A stretch of DNA of 20,724 nucleotides, from NCBI GenBank assembly GCA_000432155.1, contig FR888492.1:11106-31829 (forward strand). Direction: 5' to 3'. Numbering within the stretch: the first letter of the stretch is position 1; the number at the start of each line of letters is the position of its first letter. Below are positions 1 through 8,091 of the stretch, piece after piece. A model generated the notes under the pieces. That model worked only from the letters and a program-made list of their open reading frames with translations, did no database searches and was not told the DNA's origin. The position numbers and the translations under genes were made by a program. This DNA is from Eubacterium sp. CAG:274. Its GTDB lineage: Bacteria > Bacillota > Clostridia > Lachnospirales > CAG-274.

Positions 1-3000
1 GAACGCTCTTCCATATTTTCTCCTGCATATTCAGCTGTATTGCCATTCTTACTGTCTTTAACTTCTATTACATCTGACATACTCTTTGTTGTAACAGCCT
101 TTACTACATCATCATCAGTTACATCAAATGTAACATCACCGTAATTAGCACCAACTTCATCGGTCATCTTAACTGGTACAGAAAGTTTATCATTATCTGC
201 TGTATATCTAGCAATATAAATCTGCTTTTCAACAATTCTGTTTTCAGCCTTTTCAGCTTCTTCTGTACCCTCTTCTATACCGTCTTTAAGTTTTGTTTCA
301 TTTTGTGTCCAGCCAATATAAGCTGTATTGTCACCATCTGACTCGACTGAGAATTTAGTAATAACTGTATTGTCGCCTGCAGAAATCATATTTATAGGAG
401 CTACATAATTTCCATTTTCAGACTTATCAATTATAGAAACAGTTTTACCATCTACAGTTTCTTCCTTTATACAGTTATCAACAACATTACCAATATCAAT
501 AGCCTTAATACCATCAGATTCAGTCCAAAGGAGATATGTTTTATCTTTAAGCTGAACCAACTTAGGAGAAGAACATTGACCCTCACTATCAGAAACCTTC
601 ATAGCATCAGTAAATGTATCTGTACTTGCATCATAGAGCTTAATGTAAACCTGTTCATCTTCACTTGTTGCAAGATTACCGTCTTCATCAAGTACATAAG
701 CAAATACATTCTCTCCATTATGCTGACAAGAGTCTGCAGAAATAATTCTTCCGTACTTCTGAGCATTATTTGAGTAGAGCTGTGGCTCACTTGTCCAATT
801 TCCCTCATCATTTAATACAGAAGCCTGTGAAATATAAGCATTAGGAGAAACATCTAAGAACTTCTGTCCATACCAGCCATCTTTGAAATCATCAGTATTA
901 TTGTACATACTGTATGTACTAATGTTTTCTTTTTCTAATTCACTATAATCATCAACAAACTTGCCTGAATTTACATCATATATTCTGCAAGCTGCTATTG
1001 TATAAGGATTTATAATATCTCCTACAAGAGCATTATTCTGTTCATAGTATGACTTGAGATAATATACCATAATCAAGTCTTTGCCATTCTTCGTAGTTTG
1101 ACTTAAAACAGGAGTATTATCAGAATATTCATCTACATCTGTATCGTGAGTTACATCTAAAGCATCGCCAAATGTTAAAGTATTCTTATCAAATACTGAC
1201 ATTCTAATGTCTGTAGAATTTAAAGATTTTGCCACATTGTCGCTATCAACTGACTTAACATCTGTCCAAGCCACATAAGCCTTGTCATTTGTATTAATTA
1301 AGTAAGGCTCTGTAGAACCATTTTCAGGAGATGAAATAAGTTTTGGTTCGCTCCAAGTACCATCAAATACAGAATAGTAAATACCGGTCTTATCCTTACT
1401 TCCTGCAATTCTATCACAGTAAACAAGGAGGTATTTTTCGTTTCCAATATTTTCAATTTGTGGATATGAATTTTCATAAACCTTATCCATAATCTGATTT
1501 TCATAAAGAGTTGAATTTTTGCCATTTAACGAACGCAAAAGCATAGGAGAATTTCCTGTCCAACCCTCTCTGCCATCAAGGTATGATAAATCTTCTGTGC
1601 CAAACATAGTATTTGCATCTTTAAGAAGAACATCTTGTCCTCCCATATCCATGGAATTTAAACTACCAAGCATAAGATTTGTATCTGCCTTATTTTTGCC
1701 AATATTATTAAAATCAAATTTAACCGTAGCAAATTCATATTTTACTGAGAAAACAATAACTGTTATTTTAACCTTTGCAGTCAATACTATTTGATTTGTA
1801 GCCACATCAGAATATGATTTACCTGTATTTGAATTTTTATAAAAAATATGTTCCAGACTATATACTGCATCTCCACCTATTTTAGCTGAAATACCAAAAA
1901 TACCTACACCAGCATATAATGACAATAAAACGCTAAAGTTTGTATCTGTATACCAATATGAACCACCATTCATAAACGGTGTTTCGTCATCGTCGTCATC
2001 AAACATATTTCCAAGTTCAAGTTTTCCTGTATCAACCACATTTCCGTCAGCTAATGGCCATACCTTTATCTGCGTAGCATCTAAGTTTACTCCCAGACTA
2101 ACTTCGCCCAATATCTGTATAAATACTGGAGTCTGATATACCATATCAAAATTTACCTTGGCTTCAACTGATTCCATAATTGTAACATCTGACATCTTGT
2201 AGCCCTCTTTTGTTTTTACCCAACCAAGTTTACAGTTTACAGCTACAGCAAAATCAAATGTTGACTTATTTGCAAAACCCCTAGATTCTTTCTTAGTTCT
2301 TGCATCTTTAGCCTTGTTAATAGATTTTTTCAGTTTTTCTAATTTATCTAAAACATTATTATTATCAAAAGCATTTTTCATAGCCTTAGGTATAGCATAA
2401 CCACCTGTAGGTACTTTATCTTCCGGTGTAGATTCTGAGCTACCCTCACCATTGAAAGCAAAACCTAAATTCAATGTCATATATTTACAACTAGCATCTA
2501 CAACTTTCTTTTCAATATTTTCCTGTGATGAAGTTATGCCACTATTTGTAACAACAAAGTTAGTTTGCTGAACAAGTTTTCCATTTTTAACATTTATCTT
2601 ACAAGTTTTATAGAAATTACCATAAGTAAATTTAAGTGTAAATTCATAATCTACATCTTTATCAAGTGTACCAAAATTATTAAAATAGAAATTACCTTCT
2701 TCATCTGTTACTACACCATTCGCTACATCGTTTTTAACAGCATCACTTAAATTATACTTCTTATCATTTATAAGCTCAACCTTAATGCCAGCCTTGTATT
2801 TTTCTTTTTCATCAGCAAATTTTACATTACCAGCAAGTTTAGTATCTACCTTACCAGCTGTTAAATCAGTATTAATAAATGAAATGTCGTCAGGAGATAA
2901 ATCATATGCCTGCATTTTGTCATTCTTTTCATCAGCAGTTGCATTCGCTCCAAAACCTGCAACAAATGAACCTAACAAATTAACTGAGCCACCATTTGGT

Positions 3001-6000
3001 ACAATGCTACCACTTATACCTCTTGAGCCAACATACTTTTCAAGTTTTAAGCCTGTTTCCATTTCAGTATACTTATTGTGATTAGCGTCTTCAGTTGTAA
3101 CTTTGAATATAGTATCTTCATCAAGTCTTTTGACTGTTGTATCATTATCAGACATATATTTTGTAGGATTAAATTCATAAGTAGCAAAACCATTTACTAT
3201 TGGAACAGCATTTGTTCCTACAGGCACACCATTATTATAGGCTGTAAAGTATGTCTTATATGGTACAACACCTGCATCTTTACTATTTACCTGAATTTTA
3301 ATAGTATAGTTTCTATCGCCATTATCAAAATTGCCTGAATCATAACCTATTACATCTCCATCTCTTAATAAAATAGGATTAGAATAGCTTACTACTTCTT
3401 CAGCATCAATAGTATAGTTCTTTTCCTGGTCAGCAGAAATCTTACTTGAATAATTTCTATTATTATAATTTATAATCAATGAAAATACATCAAAGAAACC
3501 ATAACCTTTGTCAAATTTATATTCAAAATGACCGTCATTATCAGTAAGAAGATATTTATCTCCTACATAGACTGCACAACCAGCAATAGGTTCTTGAGTA
3601 GAATTATCAGAGAATAACTCTCTCTTTTTATAGTATACATAACCACTAAACTTGCCTGGATTTTGATACTGTCCCTCGTCCTTCTTAATCATAGTGTAGT
3701 ACACCATACTATCATAGTATTTGAATATATGAGAATAAGCACTACCTGCAAAACTTAAATCTGGGTCTATACCATAACTTTTTGCTTTTGCTGTCTGTTC
3801 AGCATTTCTTGAACCATCAGGATTTGAAAATGTACCGTCTTTCCAATAGAAAATATAATCGCTAAAATCTACATCTTCCTTTGAAGAAGTAATGTTACCG
3901 TCTTTTGCAATAGTAAATACTATTTTCTTAGTAATTTTACCATTCTTAACTGTAATAATATCACTACAAGATTTACCATTGTAATCCAATTTAACAGTAA
4001 ATTCATATTCCTTTGATGTATCTAATTTATAGAAATCATCAAAATCGAAATTACCATTTTTATCAGTTTTTACACCATTTGTAAGTTCTTCTTTAAGAAC
4101 ATCTCCTAAATCATATCCCTTATGATTTATAAGCTGTACCTTTATATCTGCCTTATTTTTAGAACTATCTTCAAATTTTACAGAGCCATCAGTTGTCTTA
4201 TTAACAATACCCTTAAAGATATAGTTCTTATTAATTTCAGCATTTTTTACATCAAGAGTGTAATTTTCATCTGTTGTAATAACTTTACCGTCACTACCTG
4301 TGTATATTACAGCACCCTTATCTGCATTAGCTTTCTGTTTAGGGTGAACAGCAACTTTAAGATTTGTATCTCCAGGTAAAGAATAAACTGTTGTCAACTG
4401 GTTATTAATTGGGAATGTCGCTTTTGTAATATCTCCGTCAGCAAACTCATAACCATCTTTTTTAGTGTCCTTATTTATAGTTTCTGAAGAAGTAGCACCA
4501 TAGTTATATCCACTTATATTAATATTATCTGGTGTTTTATCATTCCACTCAAGGTCAGAATATTCGCTGTTGTTTTTAAGAGTATTACTTTCTAACGAAA
4601 TATTGCTTACATAATGTCCTGCATTACTTACACTCTGTACAGCAAGGTAATCTTTGACTTTAACCTTAAATATGTCATTACCATTTTCACTACCTACAAC
4701 GCTACCTTCGTCATTATTTTTAATCTGTACAAAAGCTGTCTTTGGCTTGTAAACAGGAGTAATTGTTACTTTTGTTCCACTACTGTCGTACTGTAAAAAG
4801 CTTCCATAATTAGCTAAAAAATTATTGTCAATTGTTATATATCCAGATGCTGGAATTTCCTTTTCTGAACTTCCACTTTTTATTATATAGTGGTCTAAAT
4901 AAGCACTTTCACTATTCCAATTATTTAAGTAATTATTCTTAAATGAAATGGTATCCCCATAACTTACTGTCTTTGATGTTGAATCATCTTGAGAATCAAG
5001 AGAAAGTTTTGCAATCTGTAACTTTTCTGTATTATTGGTATTTCTAAAGTTATAATACATTGTGTGATTGCCAATTTTTTCACTCTTATCTGCTACTACA
5101 GCATTACCGTTTTTATCTGTATAAAGATAAGCACCATTTACTGCTGACCAAACTCTAGGTGTATATGTATTATTTTCGCCCAAAGTATTGTCAATATTTA
5201 CTTTAAAATTAGAGTAATAAATTGTAGCCTTTTTAACAGTTATAGATGCAAACGAATTTTTACCACTTGTATAAACACCTAATACAAGATTATCAATATA
5301 GCCATTATTTTTCTCATATCCATCATAATATCCATGCCCAGTTAATTTTGCTATACCAGACATACCGTAGCCTAATATCATACGATGACCTTTTACCTCA
5401 AGAGTAGCATTACCACCGTAATCCCAGCCTTTACAAACTTTAGTACCACCTTTTGTTTCGTATTCAACATCAATGTGGTCTACTAAAGGACGATTAATTG
5501 GTACAGTAACATAATTAGAGCCATTTTTGCTATTTACTTGTGCTGTTTTGTTTATTTCAATTGTTTCACTCTTTAAACTTGAATTACTACTTGATAAAAG
5601 GCTAATGCCATTTTCATCATTAGAATTATTAGCTGTATTATCAACAAACTTTACCTTAGCAGTTGCAGATTTGCTATCCACATTTCCATCTTCATTATTA
5701 AGCATAACATAGAAATCTGTACCAACTTTTCTACCCTGACTAAGAGGTACTTTAAATGTTCTTTCTGTTACACCACCAGGGAATAAAAGTCTTGTAGCAC
5801 TTTCTGCATAATCCTGACCAGCCTTTGCTGTATCGTCTTTTGTATAAACATCAATAGCATCAAGATAATTTATACCACTTGTTCTTACAACCTTTATTTC
5901 AGCCTCTTTTGCATCAGGACCAACTTCATATAAATTGTCGGAAATTGCATATTTAGTCTTTTCTACAACATCATTATCTTCAATAACGACATAACCAGAA

Positions 6001-6983
6001 TTTACATCTTCAATTTCAGCACCATCGCAATCAGTAAGGAAAATAAAGAATGAAGTTTCATTTTTGTAAATATCATCATCGTTAATATTTACAATAAGTG
6101 TCTTTTCAACTTCGCCTTCGTCAAAGTTAAGAACATAGTCTACACCCTCAATGGCATCTTCTTTCTCTAAAGCCTGACGCCTTACTTCCTTTTGAATTGC
6201 CTCTTGATTTTCATCTGAAGTATTATCAGAAGTAAGATTTTCTTTCCAATTAGGCTTTTGAATTTTAACACCTGTATAAGCTGCTGCTGCATTCATAAGT
6301 GCATTTTGACCACTCATATTTACAGACATATTATTTTCAAGAGTAGTTTCAGTAGTAGTCTCTGCATCTTCGTCATTTTCTGATTTGGAAATTACTGTTG
6401 TTTCTTCAACACCATTTTCTACTGTTGTTGCCTCTGCTGTTGTTTCTTCACTTATAATCTCTGTTGCAATTTCAATTCCATTATCTGAAGTTACATCAGG
6501 ATTTTCCTCAATAATTTGAGCAGCTGCATCAGAAAGGATTTTATCCTCAGGAGATGTATTATAAGAATCCTCGTTTAAGTATCTATCAATAAGATGCTCT
6601 GCATTAGGATTTGCATCTAAAACCTTTGAAAACAAAGAATTACCTACTGAAATAGTATAGTCTGTACCGTATACTGAAGTAATATCCACAGCCTTAAACT
6701 TAACAGTAGCTTTTCCCTTTGAGCCACCTTTTCTAACTACTTTTATTTCAGCAGTACCGTCGCCTTCATTAGCAACAATTTTACTTTCGTAAAATGTGAA
6801 AACCCCATTAGGGTGCTCTGCTGCATAACTACTATCTACATAGAGCTCGCTTTTAAGTGCCTCTTCATTATTTGCACTTGCTGTTTGAGTAGATGCAAAG
6901 GCATTTGTCACTTCTGAAAAAGCCATACTTAAAAGCACAGCCCATGCAGCCGTCTTTTTAGCTAAATTTTTAAATTTCTTCAT
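1..6983 (-). CDS. Giant secreted multidomain surface protein (C-terminus outside window)
   Basis: Open from the ATG at 6983 to the left edge, at least 2,327 codons; I read the same frame coherently at both ends. The N-terminus (MKKFKNLAKK, hydrophobic stretch, then NAFAS) is a Sec signal peptide with no lipobox Cys. In order I see: a Calx-beta-like start (about 55-110), a Thr/Glu-rich linker (about 165-215), Calx-beta-like strands (about 280-330), a second Calx-beta-like module (about 341-448), a Ser-rich patch, long beta-rich stretches, two related ~117-residue repeats (about 918-1034 and 1374-1491) with a carboxypeptidase-regulatory-like segment between them, a beta-rich domain with an Asp run (near 1660), and propeller-like repeats with YLLVYCD/AYVAWTD strands (about 1780 to the end). 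The start overlaps the Lgt-like stop as ATGA, so translation is probably coupled; the RBS is GGGGTG. It is probably an adhesin or cell-surface scaffold; no catalytic signature was recognised. The anchor, if any, lies outside the window. Confidence 0.85.
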   Translation of the reverse strand, partial: MKKFKNLAKKTAAWAVLLSMAFSEVTNAFASTQTASANNEEALKSELYVDSSYAAEHPNGVFTFYESKIVANEGDGTAEIKVVRKGGSKGKATVKFKAVDITSVYGTDYTISVGNSLFSKVLDANPNAEHLIDRYLNEDSYNTSPEDKILSDAAAQIIEENPDVTSDNGIEIATEIISEETTAEATTVENGVEETTVISKSENDEDAETTTETTLENNMSVNMSGQNALMNAAAAYTGVKIQKPNWKENLTSDNTSDENQEAIQKEVRRQALEKEDAIEGVDYVLNFDEGEVEKTLIVNINDDDIYKNETSFFIFLTDCDGAEIEDVNSGYVVIEDNDVVEKTKYAISDNLYEVGPDAKEAEIKVVRTSGINYLDAIDVYTKDDTAKAGQDYAESATRLLFPGGVTERTFKVPLSQGRKVGTDFYVMLNNEDGNVDSKSATAKVKFVDNTANNSNDENGISLLSSSNSSLKSETIEINKTAQVNSKNGSNYVTVPINRPLVDHIDVEYETKGGTKVCKGWDYGGNATLEVKGHRMILGYGMSGIAKLTGHGYYDGYEKNNGYIDNLVLGVYTSGKNSFASITVKKATIYYSNFKVNIDNTLGENNTYTPRVWSAVNGAYLYTDKNGNAVVADKSEKIGNHTMYYNFRNTNNTEKLQIAKLSLDSQDDSTSKTVSYGDTISFKNNYLNNWNSESAYLDHYIIKSGSSEKEIPASGYITIDNNFLANYGSFLQYDSSGTKVTITPVYKPKTAFVQIKNNDEGSVVGSENGNDIFKVKVKDYLAVQSVSNAGHYVSNISLESNTLKNNSEYSDLEWNDKTPDNINISGYNYGATSSETINKDTKKDGYEFADGDITKATFPINNQLTTVYSLPGDTNLKVAVHPKQKANADKGAVIYTGSDGKVITTDENYTLDVKNAEINKNYIFKGIVNKTTDGSVKFEDSSKNKADIKVQLINHKGYDLGDVLKEELTNGVKTDKNGNFDFDDFYKLDTSKEYEFTVKLDYNGKSCSDIITVKNGKITKKIVFTIAKDGNITSSKEDVDFSDYIFYWKDGTFSNPDGSRNAEQTAKAKSYGIDPDLSFAGSAYSHIFKYYDSMVYYTMIKKDEGQYQNPGKFSGYVYYKKRELFSDNSTQEPIAGCAVYVGDKYLLTDNDGHFEYKFDKGYGFFDVFSLIINYNNRNYSSKISADQEKNYTIDAEEVVSYSNPILLRDGDVIGYDSGNFDNGDRNYTIKIQVNSKDAGVVPYKTYFTAYNNGVPVGTNAVPIVNGFATYEFNPTKYMSDNDTTVKRLDEDTIFKVTTEDANHNKYTEMETGLKLEKYVGSRGISGSIVPNGGSVNLLGSFVAGFGANATADEKNDKMQAYDLSPDDISFINTDLTAGKVDTKLAGNVKFADEKEKYKAGIKVELINDKKYNLSDAVKNDVANGVVTDEEGNFYFNNFGTLDKDVDYEFTLKFTYGNFYKTCKINVKNGKLVQQTNFVVTNSGITSSQENIEKKVVDASCKYMTLNLGFAFNGEGSSESTPEDKVPTGGYAIPKAMKNAFDNNNVLDKLEKLKKSINKAKDARTKKESRGFANKSTFDFAVAVNCKLGWVKTKEGYKMSDVTIMESVEAKVNFDMVYQTPVFIQILGEVSLGVNLDATQIKVWPLADGNVVDTGKLELGNMFDDDDDETPFMNGGSYWYTDTNFSVLLSLYAGVGIFGISAKIGGDAVYSLEHIFYKNSNTGKSYSDVATNQIVLTAKVKITVIVFSVKYEFATVKFDFNNIGKNKADTNLMLGSLNSMDMGGQDVLLKDANTMFGTEDLSYLDGREGWTGNSPMLLRSLNGKNSTLYENQIMDKVYENSYPQIENIGNEKYLLVYCDRIAGSKDKTGIYYSVFDGTWSEPKLISSPENGSTEPYLINTNDKAYVAWTDVKSVDSDNVAKSLNSTDIRMSVFDKNTLTFGDALDVTHDTDVDEYSDNTPVLSQTTKNGKDLIMVYYLKSYYEQNNALVGDIINPYTIAACRIYDVNSGKFVDDYSELEKENISTYSMYNNTDDFKDGWYGQKFLDVSPNAYISQASVLNDEGNWTSEPQLYSNNAQKYGRIISADSCQHNGENVFAYVLDEDGNLATSEDEQVYIKLYDASTDTFTDAMKVSDSEGQCSSPKLVQLKDKTYLLWTESDGIKAIDIGNVVDNCIKEETVDGKTVSIIDKSENGNYVAPINMISAGDNTVITKFSVESDGDNTAYIGWTQNETKLKDGIEEGTEEAEKAENRIVEKQIYIARYTADNDKLSVPVKMTDEVGANYGDVTFDVTDDDVVKAVTTKSMSDVIEVKDSKNGNTAEYAGENMEER
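2511..2860 (-). repeat. Internal protein repeat, copy 2
   Basis: This segment of the giant protein is homologous to the one at 3880-4230. Shared landmarks in order are VKF, IKVxLIN, NGVxTDxxGNF, LDxxxxYEFTxK, VKNGK and ITSS. Similarity is also visible in the DNA, for example around the LIN codons. The pattern resembles carboxypeptidase-regulatory or Cna-B-like beta-sandwich repeats. Ends are approximate. Confidence 0.7.
3880..4230 (-). repeat. Internal protein repeat, copy 1
   Basis: First copy of the duplicated ~117-residue module in the giant protein; the partner is at 2511-2860. The TDKNGNFDF and YEFTVKL strands match TDEEGNFYF and YEFTLKF in copy 2. A more distant relative (LLTDNDGHFEYKF, roughly 3400-3645) lies between the two. 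Boundaries are approximate. Confidence 0.7.
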
Positions 6984-7717
6984 TTATTCACCCCACAAAA
7001 TTTAAAATTCATTATGCCACCAGTTACAACTAGGATACAACTTATCATTTGAGAAATTGTAAGTCCTAAAATTCTTAAATCATATAAATTATCTCTAAAT
7101 ATATCGCCTATAAAAAATGTTATGCCAAACCATATTATAAAAAGACAAAAAACATTAATCTTTTTGCTATCATACAAAAATACAACAAAAAATAGAACCA
7201 ATATCATTGATATTATCTCAAAAGGCTGAACCGGATAATAACCAGTATCATTAGGAGAATAATGTAATGCTAAAAAGCCTCTATACTCTCTACCTCCACA
7301 ACAGCCTGCCATAAGACAACCAATCCTATTAAACATATGTTGTATTGCCATATACAATGCACTAGCTTTAATATTTTGAGAAAATCCATTATAATTTTTT
7401 AAAATTAACTTATACAAAACGGAAAATAAAATAGTAAAAAACAACACATAACCTGAAAAATTTACAGCCTCACTATTCCTCAAAGTATCTAATAAACTAC
7501 TTTGCATATCCCATTCTAGTAATGCTCCAGCAAATTTAGAACCCAGTATAGAAAACAGCAGACTTAAACTATATACAACTATAATTTTAATTTTATCTAT
7601 ATGTACCGTTTTACATATTGTACTAAACAAAACAATAAGCCCAACAACTGTCCCACAGTTTATAAAGAACTCTCTCGCCGGAATTGTATAAGCACCTATT
7701 TCAAAAACTGAATACAA
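6980..7717 (-). CDS. Lgt-like (prolipoprotein diacylglyceryl transferase family) membrane protein, degenerate
   Basis: This is a 245-aa polytopic membrane protein. The N-terminus VFEIGAYTIPAREF matches the Lgt opening. Residues 130-142 (NRIGCLMAGCCGG) correspond to the Lgt signature containing the essential Arg. YPVQPFE (161-167) matches the conserved P-x-Q-x-x-E segment, and GDIFRDN (204-210) followed by GLTISQ matches the C-terminal Arg region and last helix. Canonical Lgt transfers diacylglycerol from phosphatidylglycerol to the lipobox Cys of prolipoproteins. Here the conserved His after the Met-Ser-Phe-like motif appears replaced by Ser88 (NFSGY), so the protein may have a different activity or none. 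Translation begins at TTG, preceded closely by AAGGGGGAG; no ATG occurs near the family-consistent N-terminus. The TGA stop overlaps the ATG of the giant secreted protein, which implies coupling. A housekeeping Lgt elsewhere in the genome is likely but not seen here. Confidence 0.75.
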   Translation of the reverse strand: MYSVFEIGAYTIPAREFFINCGTVVGLIVLFSTICKTVHIDKIKIIVVYSLSLLFSILGSKFAGALLEWDMQSSLLDTLRNSEAVNFSGYVLFFTILFSVLYKLILKNYNGFSQNIKASALYMAIQHMFNRIGCLMAGCCGGREYRGFLALHYSPNDTGYYPVQPFEIISMILVLFFVVFLYDSKKINVFCLFIIWFGITFFIGDIFRDNLYDLRILGLTISQMISCILVVTGGIMNFKFCGVNK

Positions 7718-7769
7718 TAAACTCCCCCTTTTATATAATCTATAGTAAATTTATCTTTACTTTAATATT

Positions 7770-7778
7770 ATTTTAACA
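7770..7778 (-). promoter_or_regulatory. Possible extended -10 promoter for the Lgt-like/giant protein operon
   Basis: The minus strand reads TGTTAAAAT, an extended -10 form (TG-N-TAAAAT), with no convincing -35 box at 17 bp. Transcription would start near 7763 and give a leader of about 45 nt. The surroundings are very AT-rich, so a chance match is possible. Confidence 0.35.
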
Positions 7779-7837
7779 TATGAATAGCACCAAAAGAGCA
7801 ACAAATTTTCATATTTTTTCATTTTTTCTTAAAATTT

Positions 7838-7862
7838 ATGTAATTTTCTCCTAAAATTACAT
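7838..7862. other. Perfect 10-bp hairpin next to a terminator
   Basis: ATGTAATTTT and AAAATTACAT flank a 5-nt loop (CTCCT on plus, AGGAG on minus). It lies two bases beyond the terminator at 7863-7909 in the minus direction. It could be a back-up terminator stem, an RNA 3'-end processing structure, or a chance palindrome in AT-rich DNA. Confidence 0.5.
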
Positions 7863-7909
7863 AAAAAAGGCTCTGTCTAGCTTTCCCAATATGCTAAACA
7901 GAGCCTTTT
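7863..7909 (-). terminator. Intrinsic terminator after the beta-helix protein/small peptide unit
   Basis: A 12-bp stem (AAAAGGCTCTGT at 7865-7876 with ACAGAGCCTTTT at 7898-7909) continues past a mismatch into TAGC/GCTA. On the minus strand it ends in six T. It follows the 46-aa ORF directly and separates it from the Lgt-like gene. A short T run on plus means it could act both ways, but no plus-strand gene lies upstream. Confidence 0.85.
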
Positions 7910-7921
7910 AAACTTTTTAAA

Positions 7922-8062
7922 CTAAGAATTCAAATGTGTTACCTGACTAAAACTATTCTTCTTTGCAAAGCCATAGTTTGCACTAATGGTAACATAGTTT
8001 GTATTATCACTTACATCAAAATTAGTTATGCTAATTTCTGGTGTAACATATTCCCGTTTCAT
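7922..8062 (-). CDS. Small 46-aa peptide with KREYVTPEI N-terminus
   Basis: A short ORF in the gap downstream of the 953-aa secreted protein. The ATG at 8062 is preceded by AGGGGG with a 10-nt spacer, as strong as the neighbours' sites; it starts 29 bp after the upstream stop, and the terminator follows its TAG within 12 bp. The peptide begins MKREYVTPEISITNF and contains NYVTISANYGF, with no signal peptide, no transmembrane segment and no Cys. From memory, small Clostridia proteins often share a K-x-Y-x-x-P-E-I-x-I-x-x-F opening, usually without assigned function and sometimes suspected to be secreted or modified peptides; I cannot name a family. Position and spacing imply co-transcription with the beta-helix protein. 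Existence as a gene is likely; function is unknown. Confidence 0.7.
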   Translation of the reverse strand: MKREYVTPEISITNFDVSDNTNYVTISANYGFAKKNSFSQVTHLNS

Positions 8063-8091
8063 AATACTAAATCCCCCTATTAAAGTTTTAA

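Noticed and set aside
6340..6490. Thr/Glu-rich codon run considered as a CRISPR-like or tandem DNA repeat
   Set aside because: It is coding low complexity (ETT-type residues) in a continuous frame, with irregular units and no spacers.
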